Positions 1 to 5,580 of a DNA stretch of 5,580 nucleotides are shown one piece after another (position 1 is the stretch's first letter; each line of letters begins with the position of its first letter). The position numbers were made by a program, and so were the translations under genes. The notes under the pieces were generated by a model. The model searched no databases, was not told where the DNA came from, and worked only from the letters and a program-made list of their open reading frames with translations. The DNA is from Saprospiraceae bacterium (GTDB lineage: Bacteria; Bacteroidota; Bacteroidia; Chitinophagales; Saprospiraceae). The DNA lies in assembly GCA_029262975.1 (NCBI GenBank), contig JAJCYJ010000231.1, positions 1 through 5,580 of the forward strand, written 5' to 3'.

Positions 1-1024
1 TATCTATCCCGTTTCTTGTCTTCAATCTCAATCTGTATACTCCCTTTTTTAAATAGCGTTTATAATGAATAAAGTAGGGTAGAATGCTTTCTTCTTCTTT
101 AATAACCAGATCCCAGCGAACCTGGTTTATTCCATGTGTTGCTAACACGCTGCGTGACCAGATTAAAGAATCAGACTCATTGATAACTTGCAATTCAACT
201 TCTTCTTCATTTTCCATCCAAAAAGTTATAGGAACCTTGGAAATCGTTGTTTCGTCCACTTCTTTGTGAGTATCCCTGAACTTTGGTCTTTTGGCAGGTG
301 GTATCGCAAACAAATGATTCTCTGAATCCTCTAAACTTAGCTGATCCATAGGATTGAGGTTGGTCTTATAAATACCTCTACCATGAGTAGCGATGATCAA
401 ATCTCTTGACTTTTTATCAATAATAATGTCCGCAACACTTGCATCCGGCATCGATGTTCCAAAATAACTCCACGAACCACCCCGGTCTCTGGATACATAG
501 ACTCCTCTAAATGTACCCACGAATAATGTCTTTTCATCAAGTGGATCCTCAATAATTACATTGATCGGGTGATCAGGAAGATTATTGTGAATTGGCTTCC
601 AGGTAATCCCATAATCTTCCGATACGTATAGATAAGCACCAAAATCATCATAGTTGAGTCCTGTCTGTTGGAGATAAATTCTTTCTTTTTTATGCGCAGA
701 AGGTGTAATACTTCTGATATAATTATTTGGTAGACCAGAAGATCGCTCCTCCCAATTGAGTCCTCCATTTTGGGTGATCCAAAATCTTCCTCGATCCGTC
801 CCTATGTACAATGTGCCTTTTTCAAAAAAAGATGCTGCCATTGCTCCGGCAGCTAATTCTAATGAGTCCGTTCTTTCTTCTTCTATCAAATCCGGACTTA
901 TTAACCGCCAGGAATCACCTTGATCTTCACTCATCATGACATAGTTGCCAGCCATATAGATTACCTGAGCATTATGAGGGGAAAGCATATAAGGTGTAAT
1001 AAAATTATAGATTAATTCTATATT
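1..1024 (-). pseudogene. In-frame continuation of the sortilin/BNR propeller gene downstream of the TAA (3' end off the left edge)
   Basis: I translated the minus strand from 1024 to 1 in the same frame as the upstream part and found no further stop codon (codons 520-860 of the combined frame). The segment begins NIELIYNFITPYMLSPHN, which resembles the usual family sequence following an RP-rich stretch. Four more Asp-box motifs follow: SEDQGDSW (551-558), TQNGGLNW (603-610), SEDYGITW (654-661) and SRDRGGSW (697-704). An ATHGRGIYK motif then closes the propeller. From about residue 815 a WDL...GVYRLRL pattern looks like the FlgD-like Ig module often found behind these propellers, so the true C-terminus is probably not far off the edge. 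The first ATG after the stop, at 986-988, could in principle allow reinitiation, but the product would lack a signal peptide. Homology to the upstream part is confident; whether this piece is expressed is unknown. Confidence 0.8.
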
Positions 1025-1027
1025 TTA
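1025..1027 (-). other. In-frame TAA interrupting the propeller gene
   Basis: The codon reads TAA between ...PRFKKE and NIELIYNF. The frame is identical on both sides, so no indel is needed to explain it; one substitution from AAA, GAA or CAA would suffice. TAA also ends the genes at 4303 and 5097, so nothing suggests that it is reassigned in this genome. Confidence 0.85.
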
Positions 1028-2581
1028 TTCCTTCTTAAATCTTGGTCTGATGGAAACCGATGTCCCCTTTTCCAAGTCCATCCGTCGTGCCCCACCATTC
1101 TGCATACTAAAATAGACTGTATTGGGATCCTCCGGATCAACAAGCGTAATACAACCATCTCCTCCGCTCCAGGCATCAATCCATAAATATCGCCATCGAT
1201 CATTATATTTAGCATTCCATTCCTCCGAAAAGCCAAACACGGTTGCATCATCCTGAGTACCTCCATAAATTGTATAAGGTTCAGCATTATCTATTTCAAT
1301 ATCATAAAATTCCCCGGTAGGTATGTTATTCAAATGTAACCAAGACGCCCCCTTGTCATAGCTATGGTAAAGACCTCCGTCATTACCAAGAACCAATTCT
1401 TCAGGATTATCAGGGTTTATCCAAAGTTCGCAATGATCCAGGTGTAATGTCTGGGCCGGGCTGGGTGTTAAGTGATGTACTTCACCTCCGATATAATCAA
1501 AATTTTGCCCGCCATCCGTGCTATGAATAAGACGCACTCCTAAACCAAAAATTTCTTCATCATCACTTGGATTAACATAAATATCCATAAAATACCATCC
1601 CACCACTGATAGAGCCATTATATCTGAACTATGCGTTTTCTGCCACGTCATTCCACCATCAGTCGTTTTATAAATTTCACCTGCTCCACGATCCGAAGGT
1701 CGATTGCGTTGATTGATGAATGCATAGGCTTTATCAGCATTTTGATGAGATGCAGCAATACCGATTCTTCCTGTATGATCATCTATTGTAATTCCTTTTA
1801 CAGCTTTTTGCCAAGTAGTCCCTCCGTCGATACTTGTAAATATGCCACTTTGAGCTCCATTTACATCTGGGTGCATTTCCCATGTTGTTGCGTATAGCTT
1901 ATTTGGATCAGCAAGAGAGAATGTTATGTCATTTGCTCCTGTCTTTTCATCGATATACAGGACATGTGACCAAGTTTTTCCTCCGTCTATTGTTTTAAAA
2001 ATGCCCCGGTGCTTATTTGAACTCCAGAAATGCCCCAGGACGGCGACAAGTACAATATCAGGATTTTCAGGATGTACGACTATTTCTCCGATATGCCACG
2101 CATCACTAAGCCCGATATTTTTCCAATGTTCGCCTCCGTCATCGGACCGGTAAATTCCTGTGCCAGGCATCGTAAAATTCCTGGCTTTCTTAAGACTTTC
2201 ACCAGTACCTACATATATTACTTCAGGGTTAGATGGGGCTAATGCGATATCACCAATGCCAAGTGACGGCATATTTTCGAAGATGCATCGCCAACTCATT
2301 CCATTATTGACTGTCTTCCATAGCCCACCACTGCCAAATGCTACATACATAGTACCAGGTGATGAGGGATCAACCTGGACGGCTTCAACGCGAGCAGAAT
2401 TTAAGGTAGGCCCTAATGTTATCCACTCAAGACCATATAGGCTTTGGGATTTCATCTCCTGATGATGTATATATGATGCAACGAGGGGTGAAACAGGTTG
2501 GTTTTGAGCAATAATAAATTGAGGAATAATCAAAATTATAAGGAACGCGCTCTTACAAAAAGCGCTAGTTTCTTCGCTCAT
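1025..2581 (-). CDS. Secreted sortilin/VPS10-like BNR (Asp-box) beta-propeller protein, N-terminal 518 residues before an in-frame stop
   Basis: The product is probably an exported beta-propeller protein of the type often labelled glycosyl hydrolase, BNR repeat or sortilin-like; its substrate is unknown. Residues about 10-25 form a hydrophobic signal peptide with a plausible cleavage after FIIA, before QNQ. Seven Asp-box-like motifs (S/T-x-D-x-G-x-x-W) lie near residues 89-97, 145-153, 196-204, 249-257, 305-313, 353-361 and 406-414, and a GGTQDD motif (440-445) is typical of this family. The chosen ATG directly precedes the signal peptide. The frame ends with TAA at 1025-1027 after residue 518. 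That point is not a natural end: the family is normally about twice as long, and matching sequence continues in the same frame beyond the stop. A product of this length would lack the rest of the second propeller. Family assignment is strong; enzymatic activity is not shown. Confidence 0.9.
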   Translation of the reverse strand: MSEETSAFCKSAFLIILIIPQFIIAQNQPVSPLVASYIHHQEMKSQSLYGLEWITLGPTLNSARVEAVQVDPSSPGTMYVAFGSGGLWKTVNNGMSWRCIFENMPSLGIGDIALAPSNPEVIYVGTGESLKKARNFTMPGTGIYRSDDGGEHWKNIGLSDAWHIGEIVVHPENPDIVLVAVLGHFWSSNKHRGIFKTIDGGKTWSHVLYIDEKTGANDITFSLADPNKLYATTWEMHPDVNGAQSGIFTSIDGGTTWQKAVKGITIDDHTGRIGIAASHQNADKAYAFINQRNRPSDRGAGEIYKTTDGGMTWQKTHSSDIMALSVVGWYFMDIYVNPSDDEEIFGLGVRLIHSTDGGQNFDYIGGEVHHLTPSPAQTLHLDHCELWINPDNPEELVLGNDGGLYHSYDKGASWLHLNNIPTGEFYDIEIDNAEPYTIYGGTQDDATVFGFSEEWNAKYNDRWRYLWIDAWSGGDGCITLVDPEDPNTVYFSMQNGGARRMDLEKGTSVSIRPRFKKE

Positions 2582-2585
2582 ACTC

Positions 2586-2598
2586 TTGGATCTGTCTT
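2586..2598. repeat. 13-base direct repeat TTGGATCTGTCTT, copy 1
   Basis: An exact copy of TTGGATCTGTCTT lies at 2656-2668, 70 bases away. On the minus strand this copy sits 5 to 17 bases ahead of the propeller gene's ATG, in its leader or near its start site. It could be a regulatory site or a remnant of a local duplication; the sequence alone does not decide. Confidence 0.6.
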
Positions 2599-2655
2599 AT
2601 TTCTTCTCAATGTACTAACCAACATATAAAATCAGGTATTTGAAGGGTATGCATT

Positions 2656-2668
2656 TTGGATCTGTCTT
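2656..2668. repeat. 13-base direct repeat TTGGATCTGTCTT, copy 2
   Basis: This is the second exact copy of the element next to the propeller gene start. On the minus strand it is followed within a few bases by an ATG (2652-2654) that opens a 15-codon frame, mirroring the way copy 1 precedes the real start. A partial third copy (GTGGATCTATGA) begins at 2676. Confidence 0.6.
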
Positions 2669-2782
2669 CTTCGCCGTGGATCTATGACTAATCGATGTAA
2701 GGATATATAGCACCTTTTAAAGAAGATATCCATATACAGGTATAGTTAGTACAAATCATTGCACAATTGATAGAAAAAATTG

Positions 2783-2813
2783 TTGCGAATTGAGGGTTTT
2801 TATGATATTTAGG
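2783..2813 (+). promoter_or_regulatory. Weak candidate Bacteroidota-type promoter for the head-GIN gene
   Basis: A TTG at 2783-2785 is followed 20 bases later by TATTTAGG (2806-2813), which matches TAnnTTTG at four of six fixed positions. It lies about 45 bases upstream of the ATG at 2859. The spacing fits the -33/-7 arrangement known for this phylum, but the -7 match is poor. Confidence 0.2.
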
Positions 2814-2858
2814 CATCTATGACCAAATCATCTTTTCAATCAAAGTAAAATAATCACA

Positions 2859-3575
2859 ATGAAAAAACTTCTTCCCGTTTTATTCCTTTCAGCGATTTTG
2901 TCATTCATCGCTCTTCCCTCGCTAAATGCTCAGAATTCTGAAACGCGATCTTTGGGTTCCTTTACTGGAATATCTGTATCCACTAGTGTAACCGCGACAA
3001 TTCAAAAAGGGGCAACCAATAGTGTCGATATTACAGCTACTGGAATTGACCTCGATAAGGTAAAAACAGAAATTGACAATGGTGTTTTAAAAGTAGGTGT
3101 TAAAAATAAAGGGTCTAATTGGTCCTGGCTCAAGAAGACTAAAGTCGAAGTAACGGTTACATACTCCGATGACCCTGAATATCTAAGTGTAAGTTCGAGC
3201 GGTGATATTATTGGGACCGATGTAATAAGAAGTAAAAAGCTTAACCTCAGTGCCAGTAGCAGTGGTGATATGAAAATCGAAATAGACGTGGAAGAATTAG
3301 AAGCAAGTGCAAGCTCCAGTGCAGATTTGATGATCAGCGGTTCTGCTGCTAAAGCCGAAATAAAAGCAAGTTCGAGTGCAGACTTTCTAGGTAAAAAGTT
3401 AAATGTTGGTCATGCCGACCTATCCGCAAGTTCGAGCGCAGATATTGAAGTCAGGGTAGAAGAATCAATTGATGCTAGTGCTTCTTCAAGTGGAGATATC
3501 ACATATTGGGGAAATCCTCAAAAGAATAATGTAAGTAAAAGATCTTCTGGAGACATTACCCACCGCAAAGGGTGA
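2859..3575 (+). CDS. Secreted head-GIN domain (DUF2807) protein, putative beta-helix/adhesin-like
   Basis: This is a 238-residue exported protein of the head-GIN/DUF2807 family, widespread in Bacteroidota and sometimes labelled putative auto-transporter adhesin; its molecular role is not established. Residues 1-25 are a clear signal peptide (MKKLL, hydrophobic core, cleavage near LNA-Q). The opening GSFTGISVSTSVTATIQKG is the usual start of the domain. From residue 112 a serine-rich ladder runs to the end: SSSGD or SSSAD at 112, 133, 152, 171, 191 and 209, and RSSGD at 228, spaced 18-21 residues. That spacing suits one turn of a right-handed beta-helix. The YWGNP motif (216-220) near the C-terminus is typical of the family, so the protein appears complete. 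The ATG is preceded by A-rich sequence without a Shine-Dalgarno. It is transcribed away from the propeller gene, and a hairpin follows it. Confidence 0.92.
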   Translation: MKKLLPVLFLSAILSFIALPSLNAQNSETRSLGSFTGISVSTSVTATIQKGATNSVDITATGIDLDKVKTEIDNGVLKVGVKNKGSNWSWLKKTKVEVTVTYSDDPEYLSVSSSGDIIGTDVIRSKKLNLSASSSGDMKIEIDVEELEASASSSADLMISGSAAKAEIKASSSADFLGKKLNVGHADLSASSSADIEVRVEESIDASASSSGDITYWGNPQKNNVSKRSSGDITHRKG

Positions 3576-3633
3576 GGGATTAGATGTAGGACGCGAAAAC
3601 ATCCACTTAGAATACAAATACGATATAAAGAAT

Positions 3634-3674
3634 TGAGTTAATTGATTTAAACATTTAATAAATCAATTAACTCA
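3634..3674. terminator. Bidirectional hairpin between convergent genes
   Basis: A perfect 16-bp inverted repeat (TGAGTTAATTGATTTA at 3634-3649 and its complement at 3659-3674) encloses a 9-base loop. It lies 58 bases after the head-GIN stop and 8 bases past the stop of the convergent SRPBCC gene, where a shared terminator is expected. The stem is AT-rich, and there is no long T-run on the plus side, so termination strength is uncertain. Confidence 0.7.
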
Positions 3675-3682
3675 TTCATTAT

Positions 3683-4201
3683 TCAATTATGCCCTTCTGC
3701 ATAGGCCTTGAAATTATTCTGGTATCCCTGGTCAATTCCTTTAAACATGCCTTTAAAGAATGCAAACATACATTTCATAATATAGCTATTGCCTGTACAC
3801 ACATGATTTGCTGTAATATTGGTCATATCTCCATCTGAAGAAAAGTGATACGTATCAACTTTGTGCATATCACCTGCATCAAAATCCAATGATACAAGCT
3901 CATTATCCTTATAGTCGATTACAGTTTCTACCATTTCTACCTCACTACCTTCACTTACAACTTTCATCTTATATTGGCTACCGATTTTATTGGGAGTTTC
4001 TTTCATTGTTTCGATAGACTTTACTTCAGGAATCCACTTTTGGAGATGTTCCATGTCGTTGAACAGGGCAAAAGTTTCACTTATCGGTTTATTAACTGTT
4101 ACGGAAGTCTCATATGTAACTTTAGGCACTACAAATCCGGCAGCGAGAAATACAACTAAAAGAAGCAGAATAATTCCTCCAATTATCTTCAGGATTTTCA
4201 T
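3683..4201 (-). CDS. Membrane-anchored SRPBCC-fold (START/polyketide cyclase-like) protein
   Basis: This 172-residue protein has one N-terminal transmembrane helix (about residues 4-25, MKILKIIGG then a Leu/Val/Ile run) followed by an SRPBCC-type domain. The pattern VTYETSVTVNKPISETFALFNDMEHLQKWIPEVKS is not quoted in full here, but its parts are characteristic: a first beta strand ending in VNKP, a helix with ETFALFND, and the L-x-x-W-x-P-x-V segment (53-60). The fold usually makes a hydrophobic ligand-binding cavity; the ligand cannot be read from the sequence. A C-terminal amphipathic helix (about 147-168) fits the long helix that closes the fold. It starts 101 bases downstream of the M48 protease stop on the same strand, so it could share that transcript, although a possible promoter lies in the gap. 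Family assignment is good; function is unknown. Confidence 0.85.
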   Translation of the reverse strand: MKILKIIGGIILLLLVVFLAAGFVVPKVTYETSVTVNKPISETFALFNDMEHLQKWIPEVKSIETMKETPNKIGSQYKMKVVSEGSEVEMVETVIDYKDNELVSLDFDAGDMHKVDTYHFSSDGDMTNITANHVCTGNSYIMKCMFAFFKGMFKGIDQGYQNNFKAYAEGHN

Positions 4202-4218
4202 AAGATTGATTTTGAATT

Positions 4219-4249
4219 ACAAATATGGAGAAACAATATAACAAATATG
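4219..4249. repeat. Pair of ACAAATATG direct repeats
   Basis: ACAAATATG occurs at 4219-4227 and again at 4241-4249, 22 bases apart (about two helical turns), just upstream of the SRPBCC start. On the minus strand each copy reads CATATTTGT. The right copy overlaps the candidate -7 element; the pair may simply be AT-rich coincidence. Confidence 0.35.
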
Positions 4250-4272
4250 CGTGGGAAATTGACCAATAGCAA
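4242..4272 (-). promoter_or_regulatory. Candidate promoter for the SRPBCC gene
   Basis: On the minus strand TTG (4272-4270) is followed after 20 bases by CATATTTG (4249-4242), which matches the Bacteroidota -7 consensus TAnnTTTG at five of six fixed positions. It lies about 40 bases ahead of the ATG at 4201. This would let the gene be expressed independently of the M48 operon. Confidence 0.35.
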
Positions 4273-4283
4273 TGAGTCAATTT
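4256..4283. other. Short inverted repeat downstream of the M48 gene
   Basis: AAATTGAC (4256-4263) and its complement GTCAATTT (4276-4283) could form an 8-bp stem with a 12-base loop, 19 bases after the protease stop. The stem is AT-rich and no T-run follows on the minus strand, so it is at best a weak terminator. Its loop contains the TTG of the candidate promoter. Confidence 0.3.
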
Positions 4284-4302
4284 AGTATGCTAGGCAGAGT
4301 TT

Positions 4303-5094
4303 TTACAATGATGACTGAAGGGTTGACCAGGTCGATTTATGGAGGATCGCATGAACTTTTGTATGCTTCTCTTTACCATATTTTAGTATATATTCTGAAC
4401 GGCCTTCAGTATTGGGATGGGTACTTATCCAGGATAAATTAGACTGAAATGCACTTTCATCCAGAGACATTGTAAATAGTAAGTTTGCAAATTCCTTTGC
4501 ATCAAGATTCGATTTTGACATGTAATCAACTGCTTTTAAATCAGCATCTTTTTCGAGACTTCTATCATATGCGCTTGATGAAAGAAGCTTAGCCATTTCC
4601 TTGATCATCTCTGTTCCGCCAGCACCTGTAGTTGTCGTCAGAATGATTGACAGACCAACTTCCTTAACGAGCTTCTTCATTATGTGATCCAACTCGATAT
4701 GGGCTATCTCGTGGCAAATCACTCCTGATAATTGAGATTCATTCTCAGTTTCTCTAATTAAGCCAGTATACAAGACAAGATGACCATCCGGAAGTGCAAA
4801 AGCGTTGGATAGATCATTTTTAACGATATGCAATATGATTTTACTTTTGTCCAGATCGTTTGACTTACAAATCCTGGATAATAATGTATCGATGGGATTG
4901 ATGACTTCCGCCAACTCTACGATGGTTTCATTTTTACTATAATATTCCCAAAAAAGATCCCCCAATTTTTTTTCAGTGGTCTCTGTGACTTGCTGGACTT
5001 TTAAAATCTTCATCCAGTCAAATTGAGCAAGACAAAACCAGACTGTGAAGAACAATACAATACCACCAATTGCCTGACCAATAATTCGTCCCAT
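4303..5094 (-). CDS. Membrane-anchored M48 family zinc metalloprotease
   Basis: This 263-residue protein has one N-terminal membrane helix (about 7-24) and an M48 peptidase domain, the family of HtpX, Ste24 and LoiP/BepA-type proteases that degrade misfolded membrane or envelope proteins. Visible landmarks are NAFALPDGHLVLYTGLI (97-113), the zinc site HEIAH (128-132) with a further His at 137, the third-ligand region EKDAD (181-185, Glu181 as probable zinc ligand) and STHPNTEGR (224-232). All key residues are present, so an active enzyme is likely. The helix has no lipobox cysteine, so a signal anchor is more likely than a lipoprotein. The ATG lies 2 bases after the stop of the preceding DUF4870-like gene, so the two are almost certainly co-transcribed. 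The length is typical of short M48 proteins without extra repeats. Substrates are not known. Confidence 0.93.
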   Translation of the reverse strand: MGRIIGQAIGGIVLFFTVWFCLAQFDWMKILKVQQVTETTEKKLGDLFWEYYSKNETIVELAEVINPIDTLLSRICKSNDLDKSKIILHIVKNDLSNAFALPDGHLVLYTGLIRETENESQLSGVICHEIAHIELDHIMKKLVKEVGLSIILTTTTGAGGTEMIKEMAKLLSSSAYDRSLEKDADLKAVDYMSKSNLDAKEFANLLFTMSLDESAFQSNLSWISTHPNTEGRSEYILKYGKEKHTKVHAILHKSTWSTLQSSL

Positions 5095-5096
5095 TT

Positions 5097-5528
5097 TTAG
5101 TATTTACAAATTATATCCGTCAAATCACCATAAAACCACCATGAAACATGGATTCCCTTTCTGGTATTGATGGCTGTGTAAATAGTAGCAATAAACTCAA
5201 CCAGATTGAAGAGTACAACTGTCATCATATATGCTATATACGGACTAGTTAAGACTTCGGTATCAATAATAATTGAAACAGTCCACCAAAATCCCACGCT
5301 ATTCATGAGTAATAGTGATAACTGAGAGAGCAAAGCCTGGGTACAATGCCATCGCACAAAATATGTTCCTTTCCGATTTCCCAAATAAAAGATGAGGGTT
5401 GCTGCGAGGTTGATAATGGGTAGAGGCAATCCTGCAATTACCGCTATCAATGACATCAAATAGCTGTTAGATGCCTTTTCAGCTTCATGCTCGCCTGGAG
5501 TATAAGTGAATGCTCCTATCGTGATCAT
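5097..5528 (-). CDS. Small membrane protein resembling DUF4870 (three predicted helices)
   Basis: This 143-residue protein has predicted membrane segments at about residues 22-50, 64-88 and 97-120. A polar N-terminus (TPGEHEAEKAS) precedes the first helix. The loop and helix start RWHCTQALLSQLSLLL (59-74) resembles the F/W-H-x-x-Q-A-L signature of DUF4870/Tic20-like proteins, on which the assignment rests. No catalytic motif is visible and the role is unknown. The ATG overlaps the upstream gene's TGA as ATGA (4 bases), and the M48 protease starts 2 bases after its own TAA. That packing argues for translational coupling and a shared function with the protease, such as a membrane partner, but this is inference. 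Confidence 0.8.
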   Translation of the reverse strand: MITIGAFTYTPGEHEAEKASNSYLMSLIAVIAGLPLPIINLAATLIFYLGNRKGTYFVRWHCTQALLSQLSLLLMNSVGFWWTVSIIIDTEVLTSPYIAYMMTVVLFNLVEFIATIYTAINTRKGIHVSWWFYGDLTDIICKY

Positions 5529-5580
5529 AATCCTTTAGAAATATTCCAGGCCCAGTTAACCAATACTAATGCAATCAATG
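5525..5580 (-). CDS. C-terminal end of a membrane protein (5' part off the right edge)
   Basis: Reading the minus strand from the right edge, one frame gives LIALVLVNWAWNISKGL and then TGA at 5525-5527. The other two frames contain early stops. The run of Leu/Val/Ile followed by Trp and Lys looks like the end of a terminal membrane helix. Its stop overlaps the ATG of the next gene by 4 bases (ATGA), which supports it as the true frame and as an operon neighbour. Too little is visible to name a family; a second DUF4870-like protein is possible. Confidence 0.6.
   Translation of the reverse strand, partial: LIALVLVNWAWNISKGL

Larger units (their letters stand above)
2582..2858. other. Divergent intergenic region between the propeller gene and the head-GIN gene
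   Basis: These 277 bases separate two divergent starts, so they should contain both promoters. I see no RNA gene and no long open frame. The region holds a 13-base direct repeat (listed separately), a third partial copy with GGATCT at 2678-2683, and a 15-codon minus-strand frame (2607-2654, MHTLQIPDFICWLVH) beginning just after one repeat copy. No strong match to the Bacteroidota -33/-7 consensus is evident for the minus-strand gene. Confidence 0.6.

Noticed and set aside
84..269. Short plus-strand frame near the left edge
   Set aside because: It is antisense to the continuing propeller sequence and has no family features.
1018..1287. An 89-codon minus-strand frame overlapping the end of the first propeller segment
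   Set aside because: It is out of frame with the Asp-box protein and shows no domain. I also considered it as a frameshift continuation, but the real continuation is in the original frame past the TAA.
1631..2462. Several open frames of 70-100 codons on the plus strand within this stretch
   Set aside because: They lie antisense to the strongly supported propeller gene, encode no recognisable domain, and are explained as shadows of its codons.
2611..2753. Inverted 9-mers TGTACTAAC (2611-2619) and GTTAGTACA (2745-2753) in the divergent region
   Set aside because: The arms are 125 bases apart and only 9 bases long, so chance is a reasonable explanation and no hairpin or operator spacing is evident.
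3974..4241. Plus-strand frames of 61 and 83 codons
   Set aside because: They are antisense to the SRPBCC gene, which has a membrane helix and a recognisable fold; these frames have none.
1..5580. Reassignment of TAA as a sense codon
   Set aside because: TAA ends two other intact genes here (4303 and 5097) at natural family lengths, so a global recoding is not supported.

Overview
The window looks like chromosomal DNA from a member of the Bacteroidota (Cytophagia/Saprospiria-like). This is inferred from AT-rich DNA, start codons preceded by A/T-rich stretches without clear Shine-Dalgarno motifs, a head-GIN (DUF2807) secreted protein, and a long secreted sortilin/BNR-type propeller protein of the kind common in that phylum. 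No RNA genes, insertion sequences, CRISPR arrays or phage genes were seen.

Layout, left to right. Positions 1-2581 (minus strand) hold one very long reading frame for a secreted multi-Asp-box beta-propeller protein. Its 3' end lies off the left edge, and an in-frame TAA at 1025-1027 splits it. Homology-like sequence continues in the same frame on the other side of that stop, so this is either a nonsense-disrupted gene or a sequence error. A 277-base divergent intergenic region (2582-2858) follows and contains a 13-base direct repeat. Next is a plus-strand head-GIN domain protein (2859-3575) with a regular serine-rich beta-helix ladder. A 16-bp perfect inverted repeat (3634-3674) separates it from the convergent minus-strand gene for a membrane-anchored SRPBCC-fold protein (3683-4201).

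Further right, a tightly packed minus-strand operon runs in from the right edge. It contains the last 17 codons of a membrane protein (stop at 5525-5527), a small three-helix membrane protein resembling DUF4870 (5097-5528, overlapping the upstream stop by 4 bases as ATGA), and a membrane-anchored M48 zinc metalloprotease (4303-5094, 2 bases after the preceding stop). The SRPBCC gene lies 101 bases downstream of the protease and may be part of the same transcript or have its own promoter.

The genes fit an envelope theme of secreted repeat proteins and membrane-bound quality-control or uncharacterised proteins, but nothing shows that they form one pathway. I did not find a convincing new system. 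The most notable points are the clean in-frame stop in the propeller gene and the translationally coupled membrane-protein/M48 cassette.
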